Assembly: GCA_005883585.1 (NCBI GenBank)
Contig: VBFD01000054.1
Coordinates: forward strand, 1 to 9,020
DNA: 9,020 bases
Origin: UBA10449 sp005883585
GTDB taxonomy: Bacteria > Chloroflexota > Dormibacteria > Dormibacterales > Dormibacteraceae
Reading direction: 5' to 3'
The position numbers and the translations under genes were made by a program. Shown here one piece after another: positions 1-9,020 of this stretch; positions within the stretch are counted from its first letter, which is position 1, and each line of letters begins with the position of its first letter. Under the pieces are notes generated by a model, which did not search any database, was not told the origin of the DNA, and saw only the letters and a list, made by a program, of their open reading frames with translations.

Positions 1-73
1 TCCTCGCGAGCCTCCTGAAACTCGCGCGCCGCCGCCTGCAGTCTCGAGAGGGGTGTGCCCCCTGCCCCAACAT
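1..73 (-). CDS. Possible 5' end of a divergent gene (partial)
   Basis: An ATG directly after the leftward promoter opens a frame that stays open to the window edge (24 codons, beginning MLGQGAHPSR). Its composition is Arg-rich and not convincing. Another frame of the same strand reads through a more protein-like helical stretch (RLQAAAREFQEARE) but has no standard start after the promoter. A divergent gene starts here or just outside the window, but frame and product cannot be decided. Confidence 0.22.
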   Translation of the reverse strand, partial: MLGQGAHPSRDCRRRRASFRRLAR

Positions 74-79
74 GAGACA

Positions 80-107
80 AGTATACCAAACATCTGTTCG
101 GAGTCAA
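80..107 (-). promoter_or_regulatory. Leftward sigma70-type promoter, possibly leaderless
   Basis: On the minus strand a TTGACT hexamer (107-102) is followed after 16 nt by TATACT (85-80), each matching the sigma70 consensus at five of six positions. Six nucleotides after the -10 box is an ATG (73-71), where the first transcribed base would fall, so a leaderless transcript is possible. The surrounding 75-120 stretch is clearly more AT-rich than the rest of the window. The promoter call rests on sequence alone; activity and start site are inference. Confidence 0.5.
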
Positions 108-194
108 TACGTTAACAGCAAGGCATCCTTGAAAACCACCCAGCCCCACCCGAACTCCCTCTTCCCAGTCCTTTCTTGACAGCATGTTGCGAAC

Positions 195-1076
195 GTGACA
201 GCAGACATCACCTACCGAGACGACGACGTAGCCCTGACCTGGTCGCTGCTCAACCGCGGAAAGTCCCGCAAAGCACTCGAAATCGCTCGGCGCGCGGAGC
301 TGCAGAAGCCCGGTGATCCGTACGCGCTCGAAGCACTCGCCGAGGCACAGCTCGCTTGTGGCAAGACCACCGAGGCTGGTGACGTCGCCTCACGGCTGAT
401 TCAACTCATCCCCGAAGCGGCTCCCGCATACGACCTACGGGGCCGCGTCGACTTGAAGCGGCGGCGCTTCGTCGACGCCGAGGCCTTCTTCAGGCACGCC
501 CTCACCCTGGATCCAGGCAACGCTTCATTGCTCAACAACCTGGGCGTCGCCTTGCGTGAACAGAATCGGAAGCCGGAGGCGCGTGCCGCCTTCGAGGCTG
601 CGTGGCGGGCAAACCCCACGAGCCCGAAAGCAAGGAAGAACCTCTTTTCCGCCACACAGGCCTATGTAGGCGCCGGCGGTGTCGCCGCCTTCGTTTTCTG
701 GTTTCACTTCTGGCCGTTAATCGCGCACGCCGCCAATCTGCCGGCCGCCATCCAAGACTTCGGCTTCTTGGGCGGCATGGCGTTGACGATCGCCGGCTTC
801 TGGTGGTTTGGCCTGCGGCGGCGTCGGACGTTGAGTCCAGATGTGGATCGCTTCTACCGACAAGAGCTGGTTCGCCAACGCAAGTTGGAACTGGTGCGAG
901 GTCTCTACAAGGCCGGACCATACGTGGTCATCGTCCTTGTCCTGGTGGCTCTGATCGTGTCGCAGGCACCCTATTTTTTCTGGTGGTTCTTGGCCTGTGC
1001 AGCAGCCTGGGTCGCGTGGAGCCTGATCGGACCCCGGCTCTGGCGGCGATTCATCGAGCCGAGGCTGCGGCCCTAA
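195..1076 (+). CDS. TPR-repeat membrane protein, function unknown
   Basis: A 293-residue protein. The N-terminal half carries about four tetratricopeptide repeats (roughly residues 12-147), clearest in the third and fourth, with the A-F-x-x-A-L-x-L-D-P and LGVALREQN...A-x-x-A-F-E-A-A patterns. TPR units form helical hairpins for protein-protein contact. The C-terminal half has about four membrane helices (near 157-177, 186-206, 241-257 and 259-279) with a basic loop between (RRRR at 208-211, then RQELVRQRK), and ends in an Arg-rich tail. There is no signal peptide, so the TPR part probably faces the cytosol. The GTG start is well constrained: an in-frame TGA lies at 177-179 and no other start codon intervenes. 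No strong Shine-Dalgarno site is seen. The stop overlaps the stop of the convergent ferritin-VIT gene. Possible membrane scaffold or assembly factor; no specific function can be given. Confidence 0.85.
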   Translation: MTADITYRDDDVALTWSLLNRGKSRKALEIARRAELQKPGDPYALEALAEAQLACGKTTEAGDVASRLIQLIPEAAPAYDLRGRVDLKRRRFVDAEAFFRHALTLDPGNASLLNNLGVALREQNRKPEARAAFEAAWRANPTSPKARKNLFSATQAYVGAGGVAAFVFWFHFWPLIAHAANLPAAIQDFGFLGGMALTIAGFWWFGLRRRRTLSPDVDRFYRQELVRQRKLELVRGLYKAGPYVVIVLVLVALIVSQAPYFFWWFLACAAAWVAWSLIGPRLWRRFIEPRLRP

Positions 1077-2251
1077 GAGGCCCGGAAGAGGACACCCACC
1101 GCGTACGTCAGCGCCGCCACAACCGTACCCACCGCCAGCATCTCCAGCCCCGAGCGCACGCCGCCCTTGCCCGTGAAGAACGAGCGCGCAGACCCGATGA
1201 GAAAAAGAAACACGCCGCAGATGATGAAAGCGATCGCCAGCGAGCCGACGCCGGCGAACGCAGACCCGAGAAGCAGCCGGCCGAACAGGTAGCCGAGGAC
1301 CGGGATCGCGCCGCCGATCAGCGTCGAGATGCCGGCGACCAGTCCCTCGCGCGCAGGGTTTTCAAACTGCGAAGCATCCAGGCCGAGCTCTTCACGGGCC
1401 TGCGTCTCCAGCCACACCTTCTTGTCCTGCGTGATGCGGTTGACGATCGTCTTCGCCTCGTCGACGGTGAGTCCCTTGGATCGATAGATGTCGACCAGCT
1501 CCGCTTTCTCGAGCTCTGGCATGGCTTCGATCTCCGCCGCCTCGCGCGCCAGCTGACCCTCGAACACCTCGCGTTGTGACTTGGTTGCGAGGTAAGCGCC
1601 GCCGGCCATCGAGACGCCCGACGCGACCATCGCCGACAGCCCGCCGATGAGAACGACGCGCGGATCGATGCTCGCCCCGCCCACGCCCGCCAGCACACCC
1701 AGGGTGGCCGTCAGCCCGTCGTTGACGCCGTAGATCACGTTCCGGATGCTCTCGGCGCCGCCGCCATGCCATTCCTCGTCCGCGACCACGGGCGACCGCT
1801 CGTCCTCGGGCCTCTCGGCGACGTCGTCCGGCGACTGGTGGTCGAGCTCCTCGGGCAGCACGCGCCTGAGCACGCCCTGCGCCTGCGTGTTGGACACGGT
1901 CGAGACCTGGCTCAGGTACGCCCGCAGCACCTGACCCTCGGCCAGACCCGCGAGCGCGAGCGCGGGGCCAATGCCCACGACGCGCGCGAACAACGCCAGC
2001 ACGCGTGCCGTCGTGGTTGGGCGGCGGTCCGGCACCTTCACGCCGCATGTGGCGAGCAGCTCCGCCCATGCCTGCTCGTGGCGCTTCTCAGTCGCGGAGA
2101 GCGCGATCAGTCGGTTCCGTGCGCGCGGATTTGTGGCGACCTGGGCCAACGCCTCGTAGACGCCGGCCATGCGCGCCTCGCCTGCCCAGTTCGAGCGCAG
2201 CGATTTGGCGTCAGAGGCGGACAGAGAAGAGACCGTGGACGGAGCCGCCAC
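1073..2251 (-). CDS. Ferritin-like/VIT1 fusion membrane iron or manganese transporter (MbfA-like)
   Basis: A 392-residue two-domain protein. The N-terminal part (about 15-140) is a ferritin-like four-helix bundle with candidate diiron ligands E25, E55 and H58 (the EKRH motif), E105, E134/E135 and H138 (EELDH). An acidic linker (140-165) leads to a VIT1/CCC1 domain: two membrane helices (about 172-192, 198-222), a charged cytoplasmic helical insert with paired glutamates (E228/E231, E237/E240), and three more helices (about 303-326, 330-353, 370-390). D178 in NDGL and M215 in SMAGGAY match the conserved transport residues of VIT1. This architecture is known from MbfA, a membrane ferritin that exports iron (and manganese) from the cytosol; the same role is inferred. 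It is longer than typical MbfA (about 325 residues). The GTG start is 4 nt after the stop of the upstream glycosyltransferase; starting at internal M28 would lose E25. The acidic linker is unusual. Confidence 0.87.
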   Translation of the reverse strand: MAAPSTVSSLSASDAKSLRSNWAGEARMAGVYEALAQVATNPRARNRLIALSATEKRHEQAWAELLATCGVKVPDRRPTTTARVLALFARVVGIGPALALAGLAEGQVLRAYLSQVSTVSNTQAQGVLRRVLPEELDHQSPDDVAERPEDERSPVVADEEWHGGGAESIRNVIYGVNDGLTATLGVLAGVGGASIDPRVVLIGGLSAMVASGVSMAGGAYLATKSQREVFEGQLAREAAEIEAMPELEKAELVDIYRSKGLTVDEAKTIVNRITQDKKVWLETQAREELGLDASQFENPAREGLVAGISTLIGGAIPVLGYLFGRLLLGSAFAGVGSLAIAFIICGVFLFLIGSARSFFTGKGGVRSGLEMLAVGTVVAALTYAVGVLFRAS

Positions 2252-2255
2252 CCGT

Positions 2256-3920
2256 CTATGTTAGGGATCGTTCCCGTGCCGCTTTGCACTCCGCGTCGGA
2301 TGGACGCGGCGCATTCACGCCGACCACCGACCAGCCAGTTGAGCTAAGTGTCCCGAGGCGCACGAACCAACCCGGATTGTCGGCGAGCAGCAGCGCGTAA
2401 TTCTCATTGTCGTTGCGGTACGCGATCATCCGGGTGTCGGTTTCACCAAGCCAGCATCCGACGATGGTGGTGACCGTCGCCTGGTGGTCGGCGTACTTGT
2501 AGCCCGAAGGTAGATAGGAAAACGGGTCGTACATCTCGCTGACCAGGTGCTTGCCCTCCACACCGCCAAACCGCGCCAACCCGTACGTGATGTCCGGACG
2601 GTCGGCCGGAACCGCAAGCGCGTGTCCGGCATACAGCGGCTCGCTGTACCAGGCGCCGAGCTGCCGGCTGTCAGCCATCGCAGCGCGCCATGGATTTTCG
2701 GTGGGTCCGAAGGCGTCCGCGATGGGAACCCAGGCGAGCTGAGCGGTGATCAGAGTCGTGGCCGTCACCGTCCACGCCACCGGAAGCGCCTTCCTTCCAA
2801 ACCTGCGCGGCGCCCACCACAGCGCGCAGACGGCCAGCAGCACGGCGGCGAAAAGCAGCGGGAACTCGAACCGGCGCGTGAGAGGAATCCACCACTGCCA
2901 CCCGCTCAGTGCGGCGGTCAATCCGTACGTGCCTGTGATGAAAACCCAGTACCCGAAGCCGAAGGTGAGCAGCATGTAGGACGCGGGCCGTTTCCACAGC
3001 GTCCAGCCAAGACCGATCAATGACGCCAGCAGCAAAGCGAGCAAAAAGGGCCGCACGCTCTCCTGGCTCGCGCTGATCGAGCCCTGTCCCCACCTGCCCG
3101 CCGCGACGCCCAAGAAATTCCAATAGAACGCGTAAATCGGGTTCCCCGTCTGGTCCTGCAGCACCTTCAAATAGACGAGCATCACCCCGGCAAATCCGGC
3201 GAGCAGCGGAAAGTACTGCCGCCAGGCGCGTGTGCGGAGCCACGCCGCGATCACCAATCCCGTGCTGAAGAGCCACTCCTCGGCCCGTGACACCGCGGCC
3301 AACGCGAGCGCAACGCCCGACCAGAACCCCTTGCCTCGCGACCAGGCCCAGATACCGATCAGCGACAGCGCGACCGCGAGCGGTTCGACCATTCCCGAGG
3401 CGTCGGTCATCACGCTGGTCGGCAGCAGGATCGCGAACAGCGCGGCCGCAATCGCGACGTGCATGCCCCAATAGCGGCGGCACAGGTGAAAGATGACGAC
3501 CACCACAAGCACGCCGAAGACGAGGCTGACCAGGCGATTGAGAACGATGTCGATTGAGCCCGTGACGGTGAAGACCGCAACCATCAGCAGCGGATGGATG
3601 GGGCCCCACACGTACTCAAGACCCTTCAGGTCCCACAGGCGGGGTCCGCCCGCGGCCGTGAGCCCGACCTCTTTGGTCAGATACGCGATCTGCCAGTGAT
3701 GCCAGACGTCGTCGTACACGCCGAGGCCCGGATTTTCCGGGTCGCTCAAGACAAACAGATACAGGAGGCGAGGAATCGATGCGGCCGCGGCGACTGCCGC
3801 GGTCCAGCCCCAGTGCAAAGCCGGTAACTCGGGCTCGGGCTCAGCCCCCACCGGCGCGGGCTGGTCGAGCCGCCGATCCTCCTCCTCCTCGTCGGGAAGG
3901 ATCTTCGGCAGGAGTCTCAA
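2256..3920 (-). CDS. GT-C family membrane glycosyltransferase (ArnT/PMT/GT39-like)
   Basis: A 554-residue polytopic protein. After an acidic cytosolic N-terminus (EEEED at 11-15) come about a dozen hydrophobic helices and a soluble C-terminal part of roughly 120 residues, probably extracytoplasmic. The first outer loop holds YDDVWHHW, with the acidic pair D70-D71 expected of GT-C enzymes, which use polyprenyl-phosphate sugars as donors and transfer sugar on the outer face of the membrane. WGPIHPLLM and RFEFPLLF fit this class. Donor and acceptor cannot be read from the sequence. Start choice: TTG overlaps the TGA of the upstream gene as TTGA, with GAGG 10 nt upstream, matching the other coupled junctions. 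A GTG at 3851 is the alternative (531 residues) but has no visible ribosome site. The open frame extends far upstream to about 6314, but that part is an out-of-frame shadow of the flippase-GT4 gene. Confidence 0.82.
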   Translation of the reverse strand: MRLLPKILPDEEEEDRRLDQPAPVGAEPEPELPALHWGWTAAVAAAASIPRLLYLFVLSDPENPGLGVYDDVWHHWQIAYLTKEVGLTAAGGPRLWDLKGLEYVWGPIHPLLMVAVFTVTGSIDIVLNRLVSLVFGVLVVVVIFHLCRRYWGMHVAIAAALFAILLPTSVMTDASGMVEPLAVALSLIGIWAWSRGKGFWSGVALALAAVSRAEEWLFSTGLVIAAWLRTRAWRQYFPLLAGFAGVMLVYLKVLQDQTGNPIYAFYWNFLGVAAGRWGQGSISASQESVRPFLLALLLASLIGLGWTLWKRPASYMLLTFGFGYWVFITGTYGLTAALSGWQWWIPLTRRFEFPLLFAAVLLAVCALWWAPRRFGRKALPVAWTVTATTLITAQLAWVPIADAFGPTENPWRAAMADSRQLGAWYSEPLYAGHALAVPADRPDITYGLARFGGVEGKHLVSEMYDPFSYLPSGYKYADHQATVTTIVGCWLGETDTRMIAYRNDNENYALLLADNPGWFVRLGTLSSTGWSVVGVNAPRPSDAECKAARERSLT

Positions 3921-6145
3921 GCGGTGGCGGCCTCGGCTGCCACCTGTTCGTGTGAGCGGGCCACCTCGACGATGCACCGCTCGAGGATGTCGAGATGCTT
4001 CTCCCAATCGAAGCGCCGCGCCCACTCGAAGGCGCGCTCTCCCATCGCCTGGTTGGCAGCGGGATCGTCCAGCAATGAGGCAACAAAGCTCGCGAAGTCC
4101 CCCACCTCGAGCGGCTCGGCCAGGTAGCCAGTACCCGGACCCACCGTGACCGTCGGACCAGCCTGGTTCCAGGCCACCACCGGCACGCCACGCGCCATCG
4201 ATTCGATGACGCCCAGCCCGAAGTCCTCCTCGGGTGCCGGATACACATACACCGCTGCGCCTTCGTACAGCTTCTGCATCTCCGCCTCGGTCACCGTCCC
4301 GAGGAAGAGCACGCCCTCGCTGAGCTTCAGCTGTGCGGTGAGCGCCTTCAACGTCGCGGTGTGCGGCGTCGGCGGCCCCGTGATCACGAGCTGCACCTTC
4401 GGATGGCGCTTGCGCACTTCCTGGATGGCGCGGATCGCGAGGTCGAACCGTTTCTGCGGATAGTGCCGGTTCGTCAGGAGCACATATGGACGCCGGATCG
4501 GATAGCCGTTGATGGTGAGCCCGCCGGAGAATCGCGCGTTCACCGGCAGCGGAAAGCCCGACGGCGCCACGTGGCATCCGGCGGGGCAATCGATCGCCTC
4601 GCGCCGGTAGACGCCGCGAATGATGTCGCCGATGTAGTCGCCGTCGACCAGCAGCTGGTCGGCTTCCTGCACCGAGCGCCGGTCCGCCCACGCGACGAAT
4701 TTCGTCGCGCGCATCACGATCGCCGCGAGCAGGCGGTAATCGTCGTTGACCACCCAGCCGGTCTGGCGATCGATGCCGCGCGGGTAGACGAGGCGGTTGG
4801 GCTGGTTGAGGTAGACCACGTAAGGAACGTCGATCAGGCGCGCCGCCCACCACGCGATCCACGCGCTCGGCTGATTGCAGCCGACGATCACGTCGACGCC
4901 TCGGAACCGCCACGCATACAGCGGCATGAGCAGCGAGGTCGCGGCCATCTGCACCGCTTCTCGGAAGGGGAACCAGCGCGGCAGCTGTGGCAGGAAGGTG
5001 CGCACGCGCACCTCGCCGATTAGGTCCGGATAGCAGCGCGACGCGTCGACGGTCGGCGCGAAGCACTCGACGGCGAATCCTCGCCTGCGCAACCCGAGGA
5101 CCTCCTCGATGACCACGCGCTCGCCGCCCCCCGAGTAGGTGAAACCGCAGTGGAACACCGCGATGCGCCGTGGTCCGGCGGCTCGCGCACGGCGACGACC
5201 GCCCACGAGAAGGAAACCGATAAACCCGAGCACGAGAGCGTAGCCGGCGGTGATCGCGTGGTACAGCACGATCGCGCCGGCAGCGACCGCATTGCTCAAG
5301 CCCAGTCCTCCGCCCAGGACGAGCGAGCCCGCCACCTCGAGGCTGCCCACGTAACCTGGTCCGGCCGGCACCGCGAACGCAAGCAGCAGCGCGGGATACG
5401 CGGCCATGGCCTTCAGCGTCGGCACCGGGACTCCGACGGCCCAGAACAGAAGGCTGAAGTTGAAGGCGTCGATGAGCAGGGCCACCGCCGTGAGCCCGGC
5501 GAGCCGGCCGGCAAGTGCAGGGGTCCACAGGCCCTTGGCCCCAGCGCGAAACGCGAACGCTTGCCCGGCCAGGCTGGACGCCAGGCGCTCTGGCAGCAAG
5601 CGCCGTGCGAGCGGCGAGCGGGCGATGCGCGGACCGAGAATGGCGGTGCCAAGCACGGCGGCCAGCAAGGCAACCGCGAGCGCGGCCGCGCCGCTGAGTC
5701 CCCGCGGCGCGCTCACGACACCGGTGGCGGCGATGGCCGCGAGGACGGCGAGCACGACCGCCACGCCGGCCAGGTCGCACGCCTTGTCGATGACGATGGT
5801 GGCGAGGGCCGAGCCGGGTGGCACCCGGTGGCGCCGCCACAGCCACCACCCTCGCATGGCGTCGCCGGACCGGATCGGCTGGACGTAGTTGAGCAGCGTC
5901 GACCCGGCATTCATCGCGAATGCGCGAACCATGCCGACCGGGGCGAGCGGACGCAAAAGCAGGAGCCAGCGCCGCGCCCTGATGAGGCTGGTGACGAACG
6001 CCAGCGCGATCATCAGCACCACGGCAGCCCAGTTGCGCACCGTCGCGTGGCTGAGGACCTCGCTTAGCGACACCGTGCGCAGCCACAGGACCAGCAGCGC
6101 CACGGCGAATGCTGTCTGCAGGATGCCCCGCAACCACCGGTTCAT
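3917..6145 (-). CDS. Flippase-like membrane domain fused to a GT4 glycosyltransferase
   Basis: A 742-residue fusion. Residues about 1-315 have seven or eight membrane helices and resemble the lysylphosphatidylglycerol synthase transmembrane family (UPF0104/YbhN/AglD-type flippase-like proteins), including NYVQPIRSGDAMR (86-98), ID-K-CDLAG (119-126) and the late PAGPGYVGSLE (260-270). A basic linker (RRRAR, 317-321) leads to a complete GT-B fold glycosyltransferase of family GT4: Gly-rich loop SGGGERV (338-344), donor-binding QKRFD (564-568), and the EX7E catalytic/donor motif E640 to E648 (EDFGLGVIE). GT4 enzymes are retaining and use nucleotide sugars in the cytosol. One protein may add a sugar to a membrane lipid and help move it across; that coupling is inference. 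The ATG overlaps the exosortase stop as ATGA and its own TGA overlaps the next TTG. No frameshift is visible at the fusion joint, so the fusion looks genuine. Confidence 0.88.
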   Translation of the reverse strand: MNRWLRGILQTAFAVALLVLWLRTVSLSEVLSHATVRNWAAVVLMIALAFVTSLIRARRWLLLLRPLAPVGMVRAFAMNAGSTLLNYVQPIRSGDAMRGWWLWRRHRVPPGSALATIVIDKACDLAGVAVVLAVLAAIAATGVVSAPRGLSGAAALAVALLAAVLGTAILGPRIARSPLARRLLPERLASSLAGQAFAFRAGAKGLWTPALAGRLAGLTAVALLIDAFNFSLLFWAVGVPVPTLKAMAAYPALLLAFAVPAGPGYVGSLEVAGSLVLGGGLGLSNAVAAGAIVLYHAITAGYALVLGFIGFLLVGGRRRARAAGPRRIAVFHCGFTYSGGGERVVIEEVLGLRRRGFAVECFAPTVDASRCYPDLIGEVRVRTFLPQLPRWFPFREAVQMAATSLLMPLYAWRFRGVDVIVGCNQPSAWIAWWAARLIDVPYVVYLNQPNRLVYPRGIDRQTGWVVNDDYRLLAAIVMRATKFVAWADRRSVQEADQLLVDGDYIGDIIRGVYRREAIDCPAGCHVAPSGFPLPVNARFSGGLTINGYPIRRPYVLLTNRHYPQKRFDLAIRAIQEVRKRHPKVQLVITGPPTPHTATLKALTAQLKLSEGVLFLGTVTEAEMQKLYEGAAVYVYPAPEEDFGLGVIESMARGVPVVAWNQAGPTVTVGPGTGYLAEPLEVGDFASFVASLLDDPAANQAMGERAFEWARRFDWEKHLDILERCIVEVARSHEQVAAEAATA

Positions 6146-6726
6146 GCGTCGACCACCACGTCATCCGACGCCGGAGCGACCAGAATCCAGCGCTGCACGA
6201 CGATCCAGAAGGCAAAGAGCCAGCCGATGACGAGGATCGTGCCGCCGTAGTCGTGGAAGATGAGCGCGGGCAGATGACCCCCGGTCGCCTCGAGCGCTGC
6301 CACCGCCGCGACACGCGTCAAGTTGAGCAGCATGGTCCCCGCCACCCCGATCACGATCACCTGAAGCCTGGATGTCAGCGGCTGCCGGCCGCGCAGGCCA
6401 GAGAAGAAGCTCACGCCGAGCAGCAGGAGGCTCTGCCATCCGATGCAGTTCCACGAGATGAAGAGGGTATGCATGCTCCCGGCCGAATCCCACACCACGA
6501 TGTGGCTGCCCGACGCTGCGGCCCGGACCCCCACCAGGCCGAGCAGGCTGACGACCATGCGAGCCTCCGCCGGCACGACCGACTGCAGCGGGTTGTTGGC
6601 GCCCAGGGCCAGAGCCCACGACGTGAGCAGCTCGTCGAAGGTCGTGACGAGCGGGAGCAGCATCAACAGCGCGCAGCTCATCGCGAGCAGCGTCATGTGG
6701 AGCGCGTCTCGCTCCTGACGCTTCAC
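6142..6726 (-). CDS. Exosortase/archaeosortase-family transpeptidase
   Basis: A 194-residue integral membrane protein with about five or six hydrophobic helices. It carries the family's three catalytic positions in the expected order and context: C94 in SWNCIGWQS, R138 in LLNLTRVAAV, and H158 in ALIFHDYGGT. Exosortases and archaeosortases recognise a C-terminal signal (short Pro-Glu or similar motif, hydrophobic helix, basic end) on exported proteins, cleave it and are thought to transfer the protein to a surface anchor. At under 200 residues it is the compact form, nearer archaeosortase-like proteins than the longer XrtA/EpsH type; the subfamily cannot be fixed by eye. The GTG start has GAGG 8 nt upstream and overlaps, as GTGA, the stop of the frame encoding a sorting signal. 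An in-frame ATG ten codons further is the alternative start. It sits between its apparent substrate gene and a glycosyltransferase gene. Confidence 0.9.
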   Translation of the reverse strand: MKRQERDALHMTLLAMSCALLMLLPLVTTFDELLTSWALALGANNPLQSVVPAEARMVVSLLGLVGVRAAASGSHIVVWDSAGSMHTLFISWNCIGWQSLLLLGVSFFSGLRGRQPLTSRLQVIVIGVAGTMLLNLTRVAAVAALEATGGHLPALIFHDYGGTILVIGWLFAFWIVVQRWILVAPASDDVVVDA

Positions 6727-6849
6727 CTCGACAACCTCAGGAGGGCGAGCAAGCGCCGGCGCTGGGTGACGAGGGGAATCGCGAAAGCGAGGCCGAGCCA
6801 GCCGACCAACGATTCAGGCACCACGGTGCTGGGGGGCACGAGTCGCGTG

Positions 6850-6878
<29 letters not shown>
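6723..6878 (-). pseudogene. Out-of-frame exosortase sorting-signal tail (gene fragment)
   Basis: In the +1 frame relative to the upstream glycosyltransferase gene, an open stretch runs from 6908 (after an in-frame TGA at 6911-6909) to a TGA at 6725-6723. From an ATG at 6878 it would encode 51 residues: a short lead (MYDGIVGTADTRL), the recognition-like VVPES (19-23), a hydrophobic helix (about 24-38) and a basic end with RRR at 40-42. This is the tripartite layout of exosortase substrates. Its stop overlaps the exosortase GTG as GTGA. On its own it has no signal peptide and could not reach the cell surface, so it is most likely the displaced C-terminus of the upstream fused protein. Restoring the frame by one base between 6908 and 6853 would give a protein of about 748 residues. 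Whether the break is biological or a sequencing artefact is not known. Confidence 0.72.
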
Positions 6879-8970
<2,092 letters not shown>

Positions 8971-9020
8971 GTCGTCCGCCTCTTGCGTGCTCGAGCACCT
9001 CAGTCGTCAGGACGAGCCGA

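Noticed and set aside
176..181. TTGACA, a perfect -35 hexamer just before the TPR gene
   Set aside because: A matching -10 box would fall inside the coding region around 199-204 and none is there; the start codon is only 13 nt away.
3921..6314. Upstream two-thirds of a 1352-codon minus-strand open frame
   Set aside because: It overlaps the flippase-GT4 gene in another frame; its translation is Arg/Ala/Gly-rich low-complexity sequence with no domain, as expected of a GC-rich shadow frame. Only the part after 3920 is a real protein.

Overview
This is a high-GC bacterial window with five head-to-tail genes on the minus strand (about 8970 down to 1073) facing one plus-strand gene at the left end. 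No rRNA, tRNA, insertion sequence, CRISPR array or phage gene is visible. GC content, frequent GTG/TTG starts, and the exosortase and processive glycosyltransferase types suggest an uncultivated high-GC lineage such as Chloroflexota, Dormibacterota or a deep actinobacterial group. That assignment is inference from style; no marker gene is present.

Reading along the minus strand: (1) a processive family-2 glycosyltransferase, continuing without a stop into a signal-peptide-like helix and a secreted beta-rich domain; (2) an exosortase/archaeosortase-family transpeptidase; (3) a fusion of a flippase-like membrane domain with a family-4 glycosyltransferase; (4) a GT-C, ArnT/PMT-like membrane glycosyltransferase; (5) a ferritin-like plus VIT1/CCC1 membrane metal transporter. 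Junctions are GTGA, ATGA and TTGA stop/start overlaps and then a 4-nt gap, so this reads as one translationally coupled operon. Its promoter lies beyond the right edge.

The main observation is between the first two genes. The glycosyltransferase frame stops at 6850. The next 124 nt, in the +1 frame, encode a textbook exosortase sorting signal: VVPES, a hydrophobic helix, then RRR. The stop of that frame overlaps the exosortase start as GTGA. The glycosyltransferase/secreted-domain protein therefore appears to be, or to have been, the substrate of the adjacent exosortase, but the sorting tail is one nucleotide out of frame here. Sequencing error, a disabling mutation, internal deletion or frameshifting could explain this.

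The likely theme is building and anchoring a surface glycan or glycoprotein: cytosolic sugar transfer (GT2, GT4), possible flipping of a lipid-linked sugar (flippase-like domain), extracytoplasmic sugar transfer (GT-C), and C-terminal processing and anchoring by the exosortase. The ferritin-VIT gene is coupled to the operon but has no obvious link to glycan work. The plus-strand gene encodes a TPR protein with membrane helices; its stop codon overlaps that of the ferritin-VIT gene. The first 194 nt hold a good leftward sigma70-type promoter, probably for a gene mostly outside the window.
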